Positions 22,623 to 34,800 of a stretch of DNA of 64,000 nucleotides are shown here, in pieces (within the stretch, counting starts at the first letter, position 1; every line of letters starts with the position of its first letter). This DNA is from Muscardinus avellanarius. Its lineage: Eukaryota; Chordata; Mammalia; Rodentia; Gliridae. The position numbers and the translations under genes were made by a program. The DNA is taken from the NCBI GenBank assembly GCA_963383645.1, contig OY726559.1, positions 110,258,235 through 110,322,234 on the forward strand. The letters run 5' to 3'. The notes below the pieces were generated by a model. That model was not told where the DNA came from, made no database searches, and worked only from the letters and a program-made list of their open reading frames with translations.

Positions 22623-23215
22623 GCAGTTCTAATGATCCAGGTGAGAGCTTATTGGAGTGTGGAGCATGACAGTAGAAAAGGCAAGGCAGATGTAAGAACT
22701 CAGCAGCAGCCTCTGTAGGAATTAGTCGCCTGGAGTCGGAGTCGGGGCCGGCCCTTGCAGGGCGGTCTGAGCGCCCAGAGCGCTGGTGAGTGGTGTTGGG
22801 CTTGGAGGCTGCTTACTGGTGGGGTCTCTGGCATTCCCCAGGAGGATGGGGGGCTTTGTGACCCAGATGCCAAGTTACATGAGGGCAGAGGGCATCCCCA
22901 GGGAAGGGTCAGACAGGAGTGCAGAGTGCAGGGAGGGACATGCTGGCGCGAGCCCGCATCAGGCCGCTGCGCTGCCCAGGGGCCCTGGCAGCCTCGCCTC
23001 TGGACTAGGCCAGAGGACGCCCGGGCCACAGGGGCCAGCGCGGCCACGGCTTGAAGCGTGCTCTCAAGACTGCTCATGGGACGGTTAAGAGTATTTGCAG
23101 CTATTTCTACTGGATTCCTAGCAGCTCTTGGTTAAAAAGATGAGAGCACTGAGACAGAAGTTAAATGATTTAAGGTCCCACAGATACTCGGCTTTTTAAT
23201 GAAACAGTGGGGTCA
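22623..23215 (+). other. DEDD: DEDD intron, unique part
   Basis: No exon, SINE or known repeat was recognised. Confidence 0.4.
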
Positions 23216-23224
23216 TAATTTAAG

Positions 23225-23662
23225 GTAGAGAGAGAGAGAGAGTGAGTGTGTGTGTGTGTGTGACTGAGACTTGAACCCAGGGCATCCTGCCCCTGCCCTA
23301 TTTTATTTTTTGGTGGTGTTGGGGGCGGCACCCAGGGGCTTTCTACCTCTAGGCTATACTCCCAGACCTATTTTATATTTTTATTTGGAAACAGGGTCTC
23401 ACTACATTGCTGAGAGCCTCACTAAGTAGCTGAGGCTGGCTTCGAACCCGTGCGATCCTCCTGTCTCAGCCTCCCAAGCGCGGGGATTACAAGCGCGCAC
23501 CACCACACCCAGCTTCCCCTGCCCTATTTTATTTCTATTTTGAAACAAGGTCTCACTAGGTTGCTAAGAGTCTTACCACTTGCTGAAGCCGTCCTCAAAC
23601 CTGGATCCTCCTGTCATAGCCTCCCAAGTCCTGGGATTCCAGGTGTCTGCCAGCACGCCAGG
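23225..23662 (-). mobile_element. Nested SINEs with a long target-site duplication
   Basis: An old reverse SINE preceded by (GA)n(GT)n is split by a younger reverse copy (about 23307-23514). The string cccctgccctattttatt is present before and after the inner copy as its target-site duplication. Confidence 0.92.
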
Positions 23663-23996
23663 GTTAAATAGTTCTAACTAAACATTTTCGGTTTTACCTA
23701 TTGTCAGTCTCTGACTTCATCTGATACAGCTTCCATATTAGAGTTTAGGGTGAATTCTCTACTAAATTTTGCCTGTATTTAAGAATGAACTGGGAAAGGG
23801 GGAAAGCAAGTGTTTCTGGGGCAGGAGGAGCAGTCACAGTGAGGGTAACCGCAGCTTTTGCTGCAGATGTGGTACTGAAATTGCACACCGCCTTCTCATG
23901 AGCGGGGCTCTTTCCCCAGTAGGATCTGAACTCAGGGCATCATCTATTGGTTTGGAGAGAGCGAGGGCTTTTAAATCATTGAGTACCATTTAATAA

Positions 23997-24098
23997 ACCG
24001 GGCGTGGTGGTGCCTGCCTATAATCCCAGGGCTTACAAGACTGAGGCAGGAGGAACTCGGGGGTTCAAGGCCAGCCTCGGCAACCTAGTAAAGTGGGG
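23997..24098 (+). mobile_element. B1-like left half of a SINE, next to a DEDD exon
   Basis: Forward half-element (ccgggcgtggtggtgcctgc to cggcaacctagtaaag) ending about 60 bases before the splice acceptor at 24159-24160 of the first DEDD coding exon. Confidence 0.85.
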
Positions 24099-24203
24099 CG
24101 GGGGTGCGGTGGGATCCCGTCTGGAGCCAGCGCAGCGCTCAGCCCCGGTGTGTTCCGCAGCGCCCCGGGGCTCGGCCGCTGAGCGGAGGTCCGGGGGCCC
24201 GGC

Positions 24204-26434
24204 ATGGCGGGCGTGCGGCGGCGCGCGAGCCAGGCCTGGCCCGAGGAGCGCGGCGAGCGCGAGCACGGGCTCTACAGCCTGCACCGCATGTTCGACATCG
24301 TGGGCACCCACCTGACGCACCGCGACGTACGCGTGCTGTCCTTCCTCTTCGTGGACGTGATCGACGACCGCGAGCGTGGCCTCATCCGCGACGGCCGCGA
24401 TTTCCTGCTGGCCCTGGAGCGCCAGGGCCGCTGCGACGAGAGCAACTTCCGCCAGGTGCTGCAGCTGCTACGGATCATCACCAGGCACGACCTGCTGCCC
24501 TATGTCACCCTGCGCAAGCGGCGGGCAGGTGGGGCCGGGGGACAGAGGAGGGAGGGGGAGGGGCGGGATGGACAAGTGGAGGGCGCCGGCTGAGCCGCCC
24601 TTCTCCCCAGTGTGCCCAGATCTCGTAGACAAGTACCTGGAGGATACCTCCATCCGCTATGTGACCCCCAGAGCCGTCAGTGATCCGGAGCCGAGGCCCC
24701 CCCAGCCCCCCAAAACAGGTGAGACTGCCCCTCCCCGGCTCTGAGCCAGCGGGCGCCCTTAAGGCCCGCTCTAGCCAGCTTTCTCTTCACTGTGACCAAA
24801 CCCTGAGGAAGAAAGGGTGCTTTGGCTCCTTCTGGGTTCAGCCCGCAGAAAGGCGGCAGGATTTAAAGCTCAGGGAGCTGGGAACGCTGCTCTCACCTCA
24901 TGGCTGCCAGGGAACAAGGGAAGGGACCAGGGACAGGCCTGTCCCCAAGGCCACGCCCGCGTCCTCCCCTCCTCCAGCCACAGGCCACCTCTGACCTGGC
25001 TGTGCGGCCTGGCAAGCCCATGAGCTCCCTGGTCCAGCATCAGTGAGAGAGCGCCGCACCCACACTCGTCCCCATACATCCCAGGGTGGTGCTCTCACTG
25101 GTCACCTGAGCCGCCTTCCTGCGGGCACCCACCTGCTCTGTGCCGTGGGGAATGTCTGCTTCTGCCGCCCTCACTGCTCCCCTCTCCCCCGGCCAGTGCC
25201 TCCCCACTACCCTGTGGTGTGCTGCCCTGCTCCGGGTCCTCAGATGTGTAGCAAGCGGCCAGCCCGAGGGAAAGCCTCGCTCGGGAGCCAGCGGAAACGC
25301 CGGAAGTCGGTGACGTCGGACCCCAAGGAAAAGCAGACATGTGGTGAGCCAGCCCAGGGGCTCTGGAGGGGAGGTCCAGAGAGCTGCGGGCACCAGGCAG
25401 CCCAGGTAGTGAGCCTGGGGACTCCTGAGAGCTGCGGGCGCCAGGCAGCCCAGATAGTGAGACTGGGGGCTCCAGAGAGCTGCGGGCCCCAGGCAGCCCA
25501 GGTAGTGAGACCGGGGGCTTCCGAGAGCCGTGGGCCCCAGGCAGCCCAGGTAGTGAGCCCGGGGGCTTTTGAGAGCTGCGGGCGCCAGGCAGCCCAGATA
25601 GTGAGACCGGGGGCTCCAGAGAGCTGTGGGCGCCAGGCACCCTGTATAACAAGTCCAGGAGCTCCAGAGGGGAGGTTTAGGGAGCTGCGGGCGCCAGGCA
25701 CCCTGGATTGCTGTGCATGATGAGGTCAGAGAGCCAGTGCCTGGCAGAGCACTTTGTCCTTGTGGCAGGTGCATCTCGACTCTTAGCAGTACCACATCAG
25801 AAGGGTGTCCTGGGATGAAGCAAGTCCAGCTGGAGTAGCAAGGTGAACTTAGGTGCTGTTAGCTAGGAAATACCTCACACATGCACAGCCATTGGGAAGC
25901 CGCATCCAGGCAGATTTTGGTCACAGGAAGGAATTCGTCCCAAAGGAGGTAGAGCAGCCGTCGGTGGCACCTGCTTGGCTGCCCTCCTCCCCTTCCAGCT
26001 TCCCCACTGGGTGGGGAACCCTTCTCGTGACCCCTCCAGCCCTGTCTCCTCCCACAGACATTAGGCTGCGGGTCCGGGCCGAGTACTGCCAGCACGAGAC
26101 GGCTCTGCAGGGCAACGTCTTCTCCAACAAGCAGGACCCGCTGGAGCGCCAGTTTGAGCGCTTCAACCAGGCCAACACCATCCTCAAGTCCCGGGACCTG
26201 GGCTCCATCATCTGTGACATCAAGTTCTCCGAGCTCACCTACCTCGACGCCTTCTGGCGCGACTACATCAATGGCTCGCTGCTGGAGGCGCTCAAGGGCG
26301 TCTTCATCACGGACTCCCTCAAGCAGGCCGTGGGCCACGAGGCCATCAAGCTGCTGGTGAACGTGGACGAGGAGGACTACGAGCTGGGCCGGCAGAAGCT
26401 CCTGAGGAACTTGGTGCTGCAGGCTCTGCCCTGA
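24204..26434 (+). CDS. DEDD: DEDD, death effector domain-containing DNA-binding protein
   Basis: Nuclear/nucleolar death-effector protein known to bind DNA and modulate caspase-8/10 signalling and rRNA transcription. Coding exons 24204-24528, 24611-24718, 25197-25343 and 26058-26434 total 957 nt, a 318-aa protein, the family length. Residues about 22-105 (EHGLYSLHRMFDIVGTHLTHRDVRVLSFLF...LLRIITRHDLLPY) form the death effector domain. A basic nuclear-localisation stretch (KRPARGKASLG, QRKRRK) lies in exon 3. The last exon encodes the highly conserved C-terminal domain (IRLRVRAEYCQHETALQGN to LVLQALP). The start ATG at 24204 follows an acceptor at 24159-24160, so the exon also holds 5' UTR. All splice sites are GT-AG. 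The intron after 25343 stays open in frame through a 48-bp minisatellite. Converges on NIT1. Confidence 0.98.
25379..25710 (+). repeat. 48-bp minisatellite in the last DEDD intron
   Basis: Units start at 25379, 25427, 25475, 25523, 25571 and 25619, exactly 48 bases apart, each beginning gagagctgcgggc or a near match. A further degenerate piece follows at about 25681. Because 48 is a multiple of three, the array stays open in more than one frame on both strands. Confidence 0.96.
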
Positions 26435-27160
26435 CGGCCGCCCACCCTGGAGCGCACATACTGTCTGGGTTTGTCTCTGCCCTTCCAGCCCGTCACGCCC
26501 TTGCCTTTTTTTTTTTAAGGAAAAGACAAAGGAAAATGGAAGTGGTGCCCCCACCCCACCCCACCGCACCGCAACCATTGTTTCTGTTTCCATTACCCAG
26601 CGCGTCTCTCCAGCCGCCTTAGCTGAGCCGTGAGCACGCGGGCAGGGAGAGGCGAGGCCTCGGGCCGGGCTCGGTGTGAGGGGCTCGGTGTGAGGGGCTC
26701 GTGAGCACTGCTCTGGGCGCAGAGGGGCCAGCAGCACTTGGACTTACCAGGGCTCCTAAGTTCTGCAAAACCAAAGGGCTGTGAGGAGGGAGCTGTGCGG
26801 AAGCGGGGCTCTGGAGTATGTTGTGGAAATAATCACCACCCTCTTACAAATTACAGAATTTTTAAAAAATACAGACGCCGCAGCCCTGTGCACTGTCTCC
26901 TGACCTCTGGTGCTGCCCCTCAGTCTCCTGGCCTCTGGGCCAGACTGCTGCCCGCAGGCGCCTTCCCTTCGCCCATCAGACCCTCAAGGGAGGAACAGAG
27001 GGGCCAGGGCCTGCCTGCTCAGCTGCCCCACCATGACGGTGCACACATGGGCGATGGGAAAGCAGCTACTGCCCAAGCAGGCTCCCCCGAGGTGGGGAAG
27101 GGGAGCGCATCGCTCTCCTTCCGTGTTTCAGTGAAAATAAATAGCATGCCCTGCAGCCCT
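26435..27160 (+). other. DEDD: DEDD 3' UTR
   Basis: Runs from the DEDD stop to just past the poly(A) signal. It contains a short T run and a small direct duplication (ggctcggtgtgag twice, near 26670-26695). Confidence 0.75.
27136..27141 (+). terminator. DEDD: Poly(A) signal AATAAA of DEDD
   Basis: Canonical AATAAA about 700 bases after the DEDD stop, followed by a pyrimidine-rich stretch. NIT1 ends about 260-500 bases further on, on the opposite strand. Confidence 0.75.
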
Positions 27161-27661
27161 ACCCCTTTGCTTTCTTATGGCTTGGGCACAGGGTGCCACT
27201 GGAGAGAGAGAGAGAAGTACCACACTCCCGCTGCTGCTCCTTCCTCCCAGGACAGGACTGGACGGGACAAAACAAGCTGGCGTGTGCAAGGGCTGCGCTG
27301 TCTAGGCAGGGAGGCACGCTGAACGAGCCCGGGGTCCAGGGCCAAGCCGGCCAGCAGGCACGCTCCCACCTCCCCAGCTCCCACAGACGTCCAGGCACAG
27401 ACTTTATGATGATATATTTTTTTTCAATACCAGTGCTGCTCAGCCCTCAGCCTAACTTCAGTTTTCATGAAATAAACAGTGACGACATAAGTTTCCACTT
27501 TTCTCAAACTGAAATCTGAGCTCAGGTTGAGAGTTTCTTCTTTCCAAAGAAGTGGAGCCTGTGTTCTCTGGAGCCAGGCCCTCCTGGTGAGGGCAGCAGT
27601 GCCTGGGCTGCCTAAACCTCCGGCAGCCCGGCTCGGTTTGGAGCGGCACCCAACTCACAAG

Positions 27662-30208
27662 TCAACACCCCGAGGACAGCAGGTGAGCCGGGCTGCCATA
27701 GAGGTCAGGCCTGCGGTGCTGGAACACAGGCAGGTGTTGGCGCAGCTGCTGCAGGAAGCTGAGGTCGATCCGGGCGAGGCAGAGGCCTGGGCCCTCCGAG
27801 CAGCAGGCCACCACCGTGCCCCAGGGGTCTACCACCATGCTGTGACCGTAGCTTGCTCTCTTCTCGTGGTGGCGCCCACACTGGGCTGCCGCCACCACGT
27901 AGCACTGGGTCTCGATGGCCCGGGCCCGCAGCAGTACCTGAGGACGAGACGCAGGCTCGCTGAATGCTGGCAGCTGGCAGGAAGGGCGGGCGGGGCCGCT
28001 TCGGCCATCCACCCATTCTGATGAGTGCCTAGGATCTCTACAGAAGCTGGCTGTGGCGGGCAAGACACTCTGAGGAAGGAGTTCTCCCACTAAGTAGGAG
28101 GGGGAAGAGTCTTGCGAGTGGTCAGGCGAAGCGAGAGGCTGGAGAAGGCTGTTTGCGTTGCTGCTGTTCTGTTTGCATGCTGAGGACTGGCCCAGGTGCA
28201 TTCTCCCTCCAACCCCATTTTATTTATTTCTTGGAAACAGGGCCTCCCTAAGTTGCCGGAGCTGGCTTCGAACCTCTGATCCTCCTCCCAGTACTGTGAT
28301 TATAGGCGCGCACCACCACGCCCAGCTGGCCCCTATGTTTTAAAGCTGTGTGTCCTTTTACCTCCCAGTGGGCAGGACCTGTAACAGATCCGAAAGCTGA
28401 AGGGTAGGTGAGCACCTCTGCTCCCGCTTGAGCCAAGGCCAGAGAGAGTTCAGGGAAGCGCATGTCATAGCAGACGGCCAGGCCAATCTGGAATGGAAAG
28501 GAGTCCCGCTTCATCTCCGTCCCTTTGTCCCCACGCCCAGGACCTCCTCTTCGGCTGCTTGCCCTTATTCCCACGCCCTCCCTCGTCCTCCTCCCACCTT
28601 GCCTGCTGGCGTGCTGACAGGCGGCTTGAGGCTGGGCCCAGGCATGGTGGAGTTGCTCTCGCGCATGGGGCCCTGGCCTGGAATCTCCACGTCACACAGA
28701 TGCGTCTTCCTGTAAGTGGCCACTATTGACCCTGGAGGGTGAGGGAGGAGGTACACTTGGTGCCGTGCCCTGGACACCCCCTCAGCTTGTCTCCTCTTGA
28801 GGAGAGAATTTATAGGTGAGGAACAGGAGGACAGGGACCCCTAAAACCCTGGATCAAGGAAACAGCTGAGAGTTTAGGTGGGAGAGGCAGTTGAGTTAGA
28901 GTTGTAAAGCCTCACCTTTGCTGTTCAGAAGCACGTGACAGTTGTAGATTTTCTGAGTCTGCTCCCAATCCTGGCCACGCTCATGGAAACCACCCAAGGA
29001 CAGCCAAAGTCCACATTCCCTGGGGGGAGGGGATGCTGACAAGTCTTCCCAAGGCTACACGTTCATCTGGCAAGCCAGGATACTGCCCACCAAAGCCCCC
29101 AACCCTGCTTCCCTGATACCTGGCAAGCTGGGCATACTGCCCCAAAAGGTTCCCATCCAGTGGCTCAGACAAGCTGAGTGTCTCAGCAGGGTCCCGAGCA
29201 ATGAAGTCAAATGCCTCGGGCAGGAACACCAGGCAAGCACCTAGTCGGGCAGCCTCTCGAATAAGCTCAGAACCCGCTTTAAAGTTCTGTTGCTTGTCTG
29301 GTGTGGAAGTCATCTGGCACACAGCCACCAGGGGCAAGTGCAAGGAAGAGGAGATAGCCATGGATCTGGGCCTGCAGACAGAACAGGCGGGATCCTCAGA
29401 TTCCCTAGCATGAGGAAACTCCAGGCCAACGACAGACCCAAGCTAGAGGCAGCAAGGCTGGGTTTCCCTTTGATTCTGCTCTCACAGGGCAGGGGCTCCC
29501 CAATCATGTTCTAGGGATGGCTGACACCTCTGGGTCTCAGCATCTGCCATGTGCCAGGCACTGAGGAACAGCAAAACATGTTACCTGGGTGGAGCACACC
29601 GTACTGAGAGTCGAGGTATCCGGAGTCCAGGACACACAAGGGCCAGGAGCTGGAGACCAGGCCTGGTGGTGAAACCTTGCCTGAGGAGGGTGAGAAGGGC
29701 AAGCCCCTTTTCAAGCAACAGCTTTCCAGGATTATCCGAGGTCGCCCTTCACACTGCGAGGCTGAGTGGGGGCCCAGCCAGTCACCCTCACCCCAAACTA
29801 TGGGCCATGGAAGGAAGCCAAAGAGTGGGAGGATGGAGAAGCAGACCACGACTGGCGCCTGAACGGCTCAACCTCAGAGATCCATTCCACGGAAGCCCTT
29901 TCCAACTGTGCCAAACGTCTCCACAGTCCAAAAGTCACCTTGGGGAACTTCTCTCATCTCCCCAAGCCCGGCGCTACGCCGCGCGCCTGCGCAGCGCTAC
30001 AGACTCACGGCAGGGCCTCTTCCACCCCCAGGACCTCGGGGGCAAGTCCTGGCTCCCGTCCGTCCCACCCCCCGGGTGGGCAAAGGCGCAGGACCAGACC
30101 CCACCCGCGCCCGCCCGGACCTCGCCGGCCCGGGGCCGCGGCCGCACACGTCGGGGCCCCTCGGATGGCGCCCGCTTGTAGCGGGCGGGACGGGAGCGAG
30201 TCCTACAT
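27662..30208 (-). CDS. NIT1: NIT1, deaminated glutathione amidase (nitrilase-like protein 1)
   Basis: Carbon-nitrogen hydrolase known to hydrolyse deaminated glutathione, a side product of transaminases. Minus-strand exons: 29680-29585, 29371-29120, 29019-28916, 28731-28598, 28487-28362, 27937-27662. The triad is visible: Glu in FLPEAFDF, Lys in TYRKTHL, Cys in GLAVCYDMRFPEL. Two starts are possible. The ATG at 29361 (MAISSS) gives a 293-aa cytosolic form. Exon 29680-29585 continues the frame upstream as GFTTRPGLQLLALVCPGLRIP, homologous to the mitochondrial leader, but has no ATG. Its first base is the third base of a codon, so an exon 1 ending in AT would complete ATG; the AT|GTAGGA site at 30208-30207 fits and gives 329 aa, against 327 recalled for human. 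The C-terminus SPAHLLSSGC is slightly longer than the human one. Identity is certain; the upstream start is inferred. Confidence 0.94.
28190..28329 (-). mobile_element. SINE fragment in a NIT1 intron
   Basis: Reverse B1 half with a short linker (ggaaacagggcctccc to accaccacgcccagct). In sense orientation relative to NIT1. Confidence 0.85.
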
Positions 30209-30390
30209 GGATGGAGACACGGGCAAGACGATCCGCCGGGGGGACTCGAAGTAGCGGCCAGCAGCCGGCGTGTCGGGGGCGGGGACCTGTCACCGGAAGT
30301 GACGTTGCCCTAGCAGGAAGCGGAGTACGGCCTGTTGCCGGAAGTGACGTGGGCGGGCCTGCCGCCGGAAGTGGGGCGGGCGGCGAACAT
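30200..30390. promoter_or_regulatory. Divergent promoter of NIT1 (-) and PFDN2 (+)
   Basis: NIT1 exon 1 and the PFDN2 ATG at 30389 lie within about 200 bases, head to head. The spacer holds three ETS cores, ccggaagt at 30293, 30338 and 30365. The first two are fused to a CRE-like half site as ccggaagtgacgt (30293-30305 and 30338-30350). GC boxes flank them. This is the usual layout of a TATA-less housekeeping bidirectional promoter. Confidence 0.85.
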
Positions 30391-31808
30391 GGCGGAGGCC
30401 AACGGGCGCGCCGGCAGGAGCGGCGGCAGCGGCGCGGGCAAAGGGGCGGTGTCAGCCGAGCAGGTGCGGCGCTGAGGGCCGGGCGGGCGGCGGGCGACGT
30501 GCGGAGGGTGCGGGGCCGGGGCCGCCGCGCCCCGTCTCGCTTAGCGAAGATGGTCGGCGGGCGGGCGGGCAGAGTCGCTCATTTCCCTGCACTGGGCCGC
30601 GACCCGGCGCGGGAGCCCTCGGCGCCGGCTGCCCGGTACCGGGCGCTCTTCAGAGCCGCGGCCCCCCGCGCTCCGCCTCGGCTCCGCGCTGTTTGGTTCC
30701 GCCTGGGGTCAGTGTTAAATCGACTCTACAGACACCGAAAGCCCTTTCCGATCCGGGGGCGCAGTGTCTGATCCATGAATCTGAGCGCCCTTTTGTGCCC
30801 TGGGAATCGTCGTTTGCTAATAGTGGGGCTAGTGTTTAATCGGAGCGAGAAGAAATCTACACAGTAGAAATGAAATCGGGCAGCATTTATTTTAATTATA
30901 GGTTTATTTGTCAGTTACCTGTGGAACAGTTAACACAGGCAAAGGTTTCTGTCTAAAGTTTTGTTGTTTATTGGTACTGGGGATTGAACCCAGGGCATTC
31001 TACCTCCAAGCTACACCCCCCAATCCCATTTTATTTTTTTAATTCTGAAACAGCGTCACTAAATTGCTCCTCTCTCAGCCTCCCAAGTACTGGGGTTACA
31101 GGCCAGCGCCACCCTGTATAAAGATTGTAGAAATTGCCCTCGACCGCGAAAGACCAGTCTGTGGGATAAAGTAAGACGTGCAGAGGGTTAGTATGAGGCA
31201 GAGTATGAGTGTTTCACTAGACGTACAAAGTGCCAAGGATGGGGGACAGTTTCTCACAGTGGGAAGAAGGAACCGTTTTGAGGGTCTACCTCATGCTGGG
31301 CAGTCTGCTGGTCATAGGAAAGCATACAGGAAACATCTTCAAGCTGGTCACAGACTCATTTGAGGGGGAAAAGCCAACAACGAAGATTTATGTGCTGCTC
31401 CGAAAAAAAAACCCTTCTTTATGACAGCTGGAAGAGAAACTCCTAATGATCAAAGAGCCGAGGGATCTGGCAGGTGGTGGAAAGAGAAGCCATGGTAGAG
31501 TGGGATGTCTGAGGACATCCTTAGCACTGGGGTCAGACAGACTGGGTGTGAGCTCCATTTCTATTATTTACTGTTTATACATGATCACCCCGGAGTTACT
31601 GCAAAGCTTTCCCTAGCTGTAAAAACATAAAGCACCTGACTTATCATTGTATATGGTTATCAGGCAAGACAATTCATGCAGAACTCTCTGTACAGTGTTT
31701 AAAGTACAGCATGTGTTTAATAAATGCTAGTTAGCTTTTGTTCTCTAGAGGAGACAGTTCTTCAGCTCAATGAACTCAGGCAGCCTACCCCAAGCGACAT
31801 CCCCCCCC

Positions 31809-31846
<38 letters not shown>

Positions 31847-34800
31847 TGCTGAGGATTGAACCCAGGGCCATTCAGCCTCCAAGCTCCACCACCCTTCCTG
31901 TTTTTTATTTTTATTTTGAAACAGTCTTGCTAGGTTGATGAGAGTCTCACTCCTTGCTGAAGCTGTCCTTGAACCTGCGACCCTCCCGTCTCGGCCTCCC
32001 AGGTACTGGGATGACAAGCAAGCGCCACCACACCTGGCTGTTTTTGTTTTGAAACCGAGTCTTGCTAGGTTGCTGAGAATATTGCTGAGATCAGCTGAAT
32101 GGATGAAAAAGTTAGTCAAGCAAAGAAAGAAGCGGCCGATGTTCTAGATAGAGGCAGTATTATGTCCCAAGGCACTAAGGCGTGTTTGGAATCCACGGGG
32201 ACCTAAATTCTGAGGTGAATTACAGCAGTCAAATCTGAAGAAAATAGGCATAAAAGAGGAATTCTAGGGTGTGGCTCAGTTACCTCTCTTTGGTGGATGA
32301 TGGTGCCATAGGAAGGTAGGAAATGAGCAGGTTTGGCGAGAGATTTATTTGGGGGTCTTTAATTTGGTTTTGTCATGGGACATACGGGTCTGGCATTCAG
32401 TAGGCAGTCTATAAATCCTAAGGAGCTGTGCGTGGCAGCACGTGCCTGTACCTGTAATCCTAGTACTCAGGAGGCCGAGACAAGAGGATCACAGGTTTGA
32501 CACCAGCCTCAGCAATTTGGCAAGACTTGGCAACCTAGTGATACCTTGTTTCCAAACCAAATGTAAAAGAGCTGGGGTGTAGCTCAGAGGTGAATGACCA
32601 GCACTAAATAAATAGATAAATGAAACACGCTTGACATTAAGGGCTCCAGTGGAGTCACGACTGCGGCATGTTTATGAGTGGCAGAGAAGGCCATGGCTGT
32701 AGGTGACAATGATCATTTTCTGTAGTTTGTGCTGAGAGTGAAGAGAAATAGAAAAAAGGCAGAACCGCCACTTGAGGGGTGAGAAAAGCCCTCAAATACA
32801 CTTGCAGACTGTGCTGGCTCAGTGTTGAGGGTGTCCCTTAACGTGCTCTGGCCTTGGTTGTGTTCCACAGAAAACACTGTAAAATGAACGTACATTTGTT
32901 TGGTCTGTGCTGCAAATTCAAGCCACGCATGCTCCTATGGACAAGATGGATGCTAGCAGCACACTGTGCTGGCACTTACTTATCTTCTGTTACTTTTAAT
33001 CACTGCCACTTCAACTAAGGCTTGTGGATCGCAGAGGCTTTGTAACTGGAAGACGAGGGCTCTCAGTTGAGAGACCGGAAATCAGGCAGACCCCTCCATC
33101 CCACCCACCCCACGGTCATACTCGAGCTACTCGAGCTGGGCCTCCACTTGAATAGGGGCCACTGGAATAGAGAATAAGGGCAGGAGAGGAGAGGAGAGTT
33201 GGGAAGCCGACTGACGCGGAGTTTAGGGACCAGCTTGTTCAGTTACGTCATAGTCTAAGTTAGAAAGTCGGATGGGTACTTCCCTGGCTGGGCAGACGCC
33301 ATGATCACGAAGGCGGCTTCCCAGGGCGAGGCTTATCCATTGCACTCCAGATGTGCTGACCCCTGCAATTTCCCCAAAGTGGGAAACAAGACTGCATAAT
33401 TTGTGGTAGTGGGAGACTGCATTTGCATTCTCCTTTAAAAGAAAAAAGAAAAAAAAAGTTGTCCTTACGTGAAGCAAGGTCACAGAAGTCTTTGTGTGGC
33501 AAAGAATCTGAGACGTCCTAACATAAGCCTTGAGGCAGTCACAGGACGTGTTGTACTATTTAGTATTTCCCTATTATTATATAAAGGAATATGTTGTAGG
33601 AAGTGGAAGAAACATGGGAAAAAGCACAAACTAGGAGCAGGTGGCCCACTCCTGCCAGACAGGTGGCTGTCCTGGCGTCTGGAGCCCTCCCTCGAAAGGC
33701 CCCTGCGCTGCGATACACGTGTGGACAGACAGGGCTTTCCAGTCGACGTGCAGTGTCCTGCCAGACATGCCGGCCTGCACCTGTGATCCCAGGGCCTGGG
33801 AGGTTGATACAGAAAGATCACAGGTTCAGACCAGCCTCGGTGAGACCGGGTCAGAATTTACAACACACAGCAGAGGTGTAGCTCAGAGGACTAGCTCCTT
33901 ATACATGAGGGGGAAAGAGAAGCTGAGTAGCTCAGTTACACAGCACGTAAACAGGCAGGGATGTGTGCGGCCAGAGGCTGAGATCGGGTTCTTCCCTAGA
34001 CCTCGTTGTCACTTAAGGAAGAGTTTCAAGAAGCAGTTGAAGACTGAGAAAAGCCGGGTGATTATGCAGCTAGGTGGGAGGCCTTCGAGATCCTTGGCAG
34101 GATCCTGTGATACCAACAGAGACAGAAGGAGATTTATTTATTATTTACTTGATGGTATTGGGGGCTGAATTCAGAGGCATTCTGCCTCTGAGCTAGACCT
34201 CCAGCCCTGGTTTTTATTTTTCAAACAGGGTTTTGCTAGGTTGACAAGAGTCTTGCTACTTGCTGAGGCTGGCCTCCAACCTTCACTCCTCCTGTCTCAG
34301 CCTCCCAAATACTAAGCTTAGAGACAGGCACTGCCATGTCAGCTCAGAAGGCAATTTAAAGTGAGTCGTGAGTGAAGCAGAGGCAGTGGCTAGAGATTAG
34401 TCAGAAAATTCTGATGATGAGAAGGGATGAGTACCATTATTGGGTGGAGTAATAGAGAAGGTTTTCTTTGATAGAGTTGACGACATTTGTCACGAAAGGG
34501 GGGCTCTAGCCATGTGAGGTGATGCACGCCATTATCCCAGTGCTCGGGAGCCTGTGACAGGACTGCAGGTTTGCAGCGGGCCTCGGCAACCTAATGAGGC
34601 CCTCTGCAACTTAGTGAGACCCTGTTTCAAAATAATAAAAAGGGCTGGGGTGTGGCTGAGAGGTAGCGTGCCCTGGGTTCAGTCCCCGGCACCAAGGATG
34701 AATGCAGGAATGGAGGCAGGCCGCCAGTGAAGCGGTGTCCCTGGAAGGCCTACGCAGGTGTGTGCAGACACGGCCTCCACCTGCTCATCCACTGCCCCAG

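Noticed and set aside
25095..25795. Minus-strand repeat protein genes opposite the DEDD intron
   Set aside because: The frames are by-products of the 48-bp unit (a multiple of three). No promoter, splice sites or homology support a gene on that strand.
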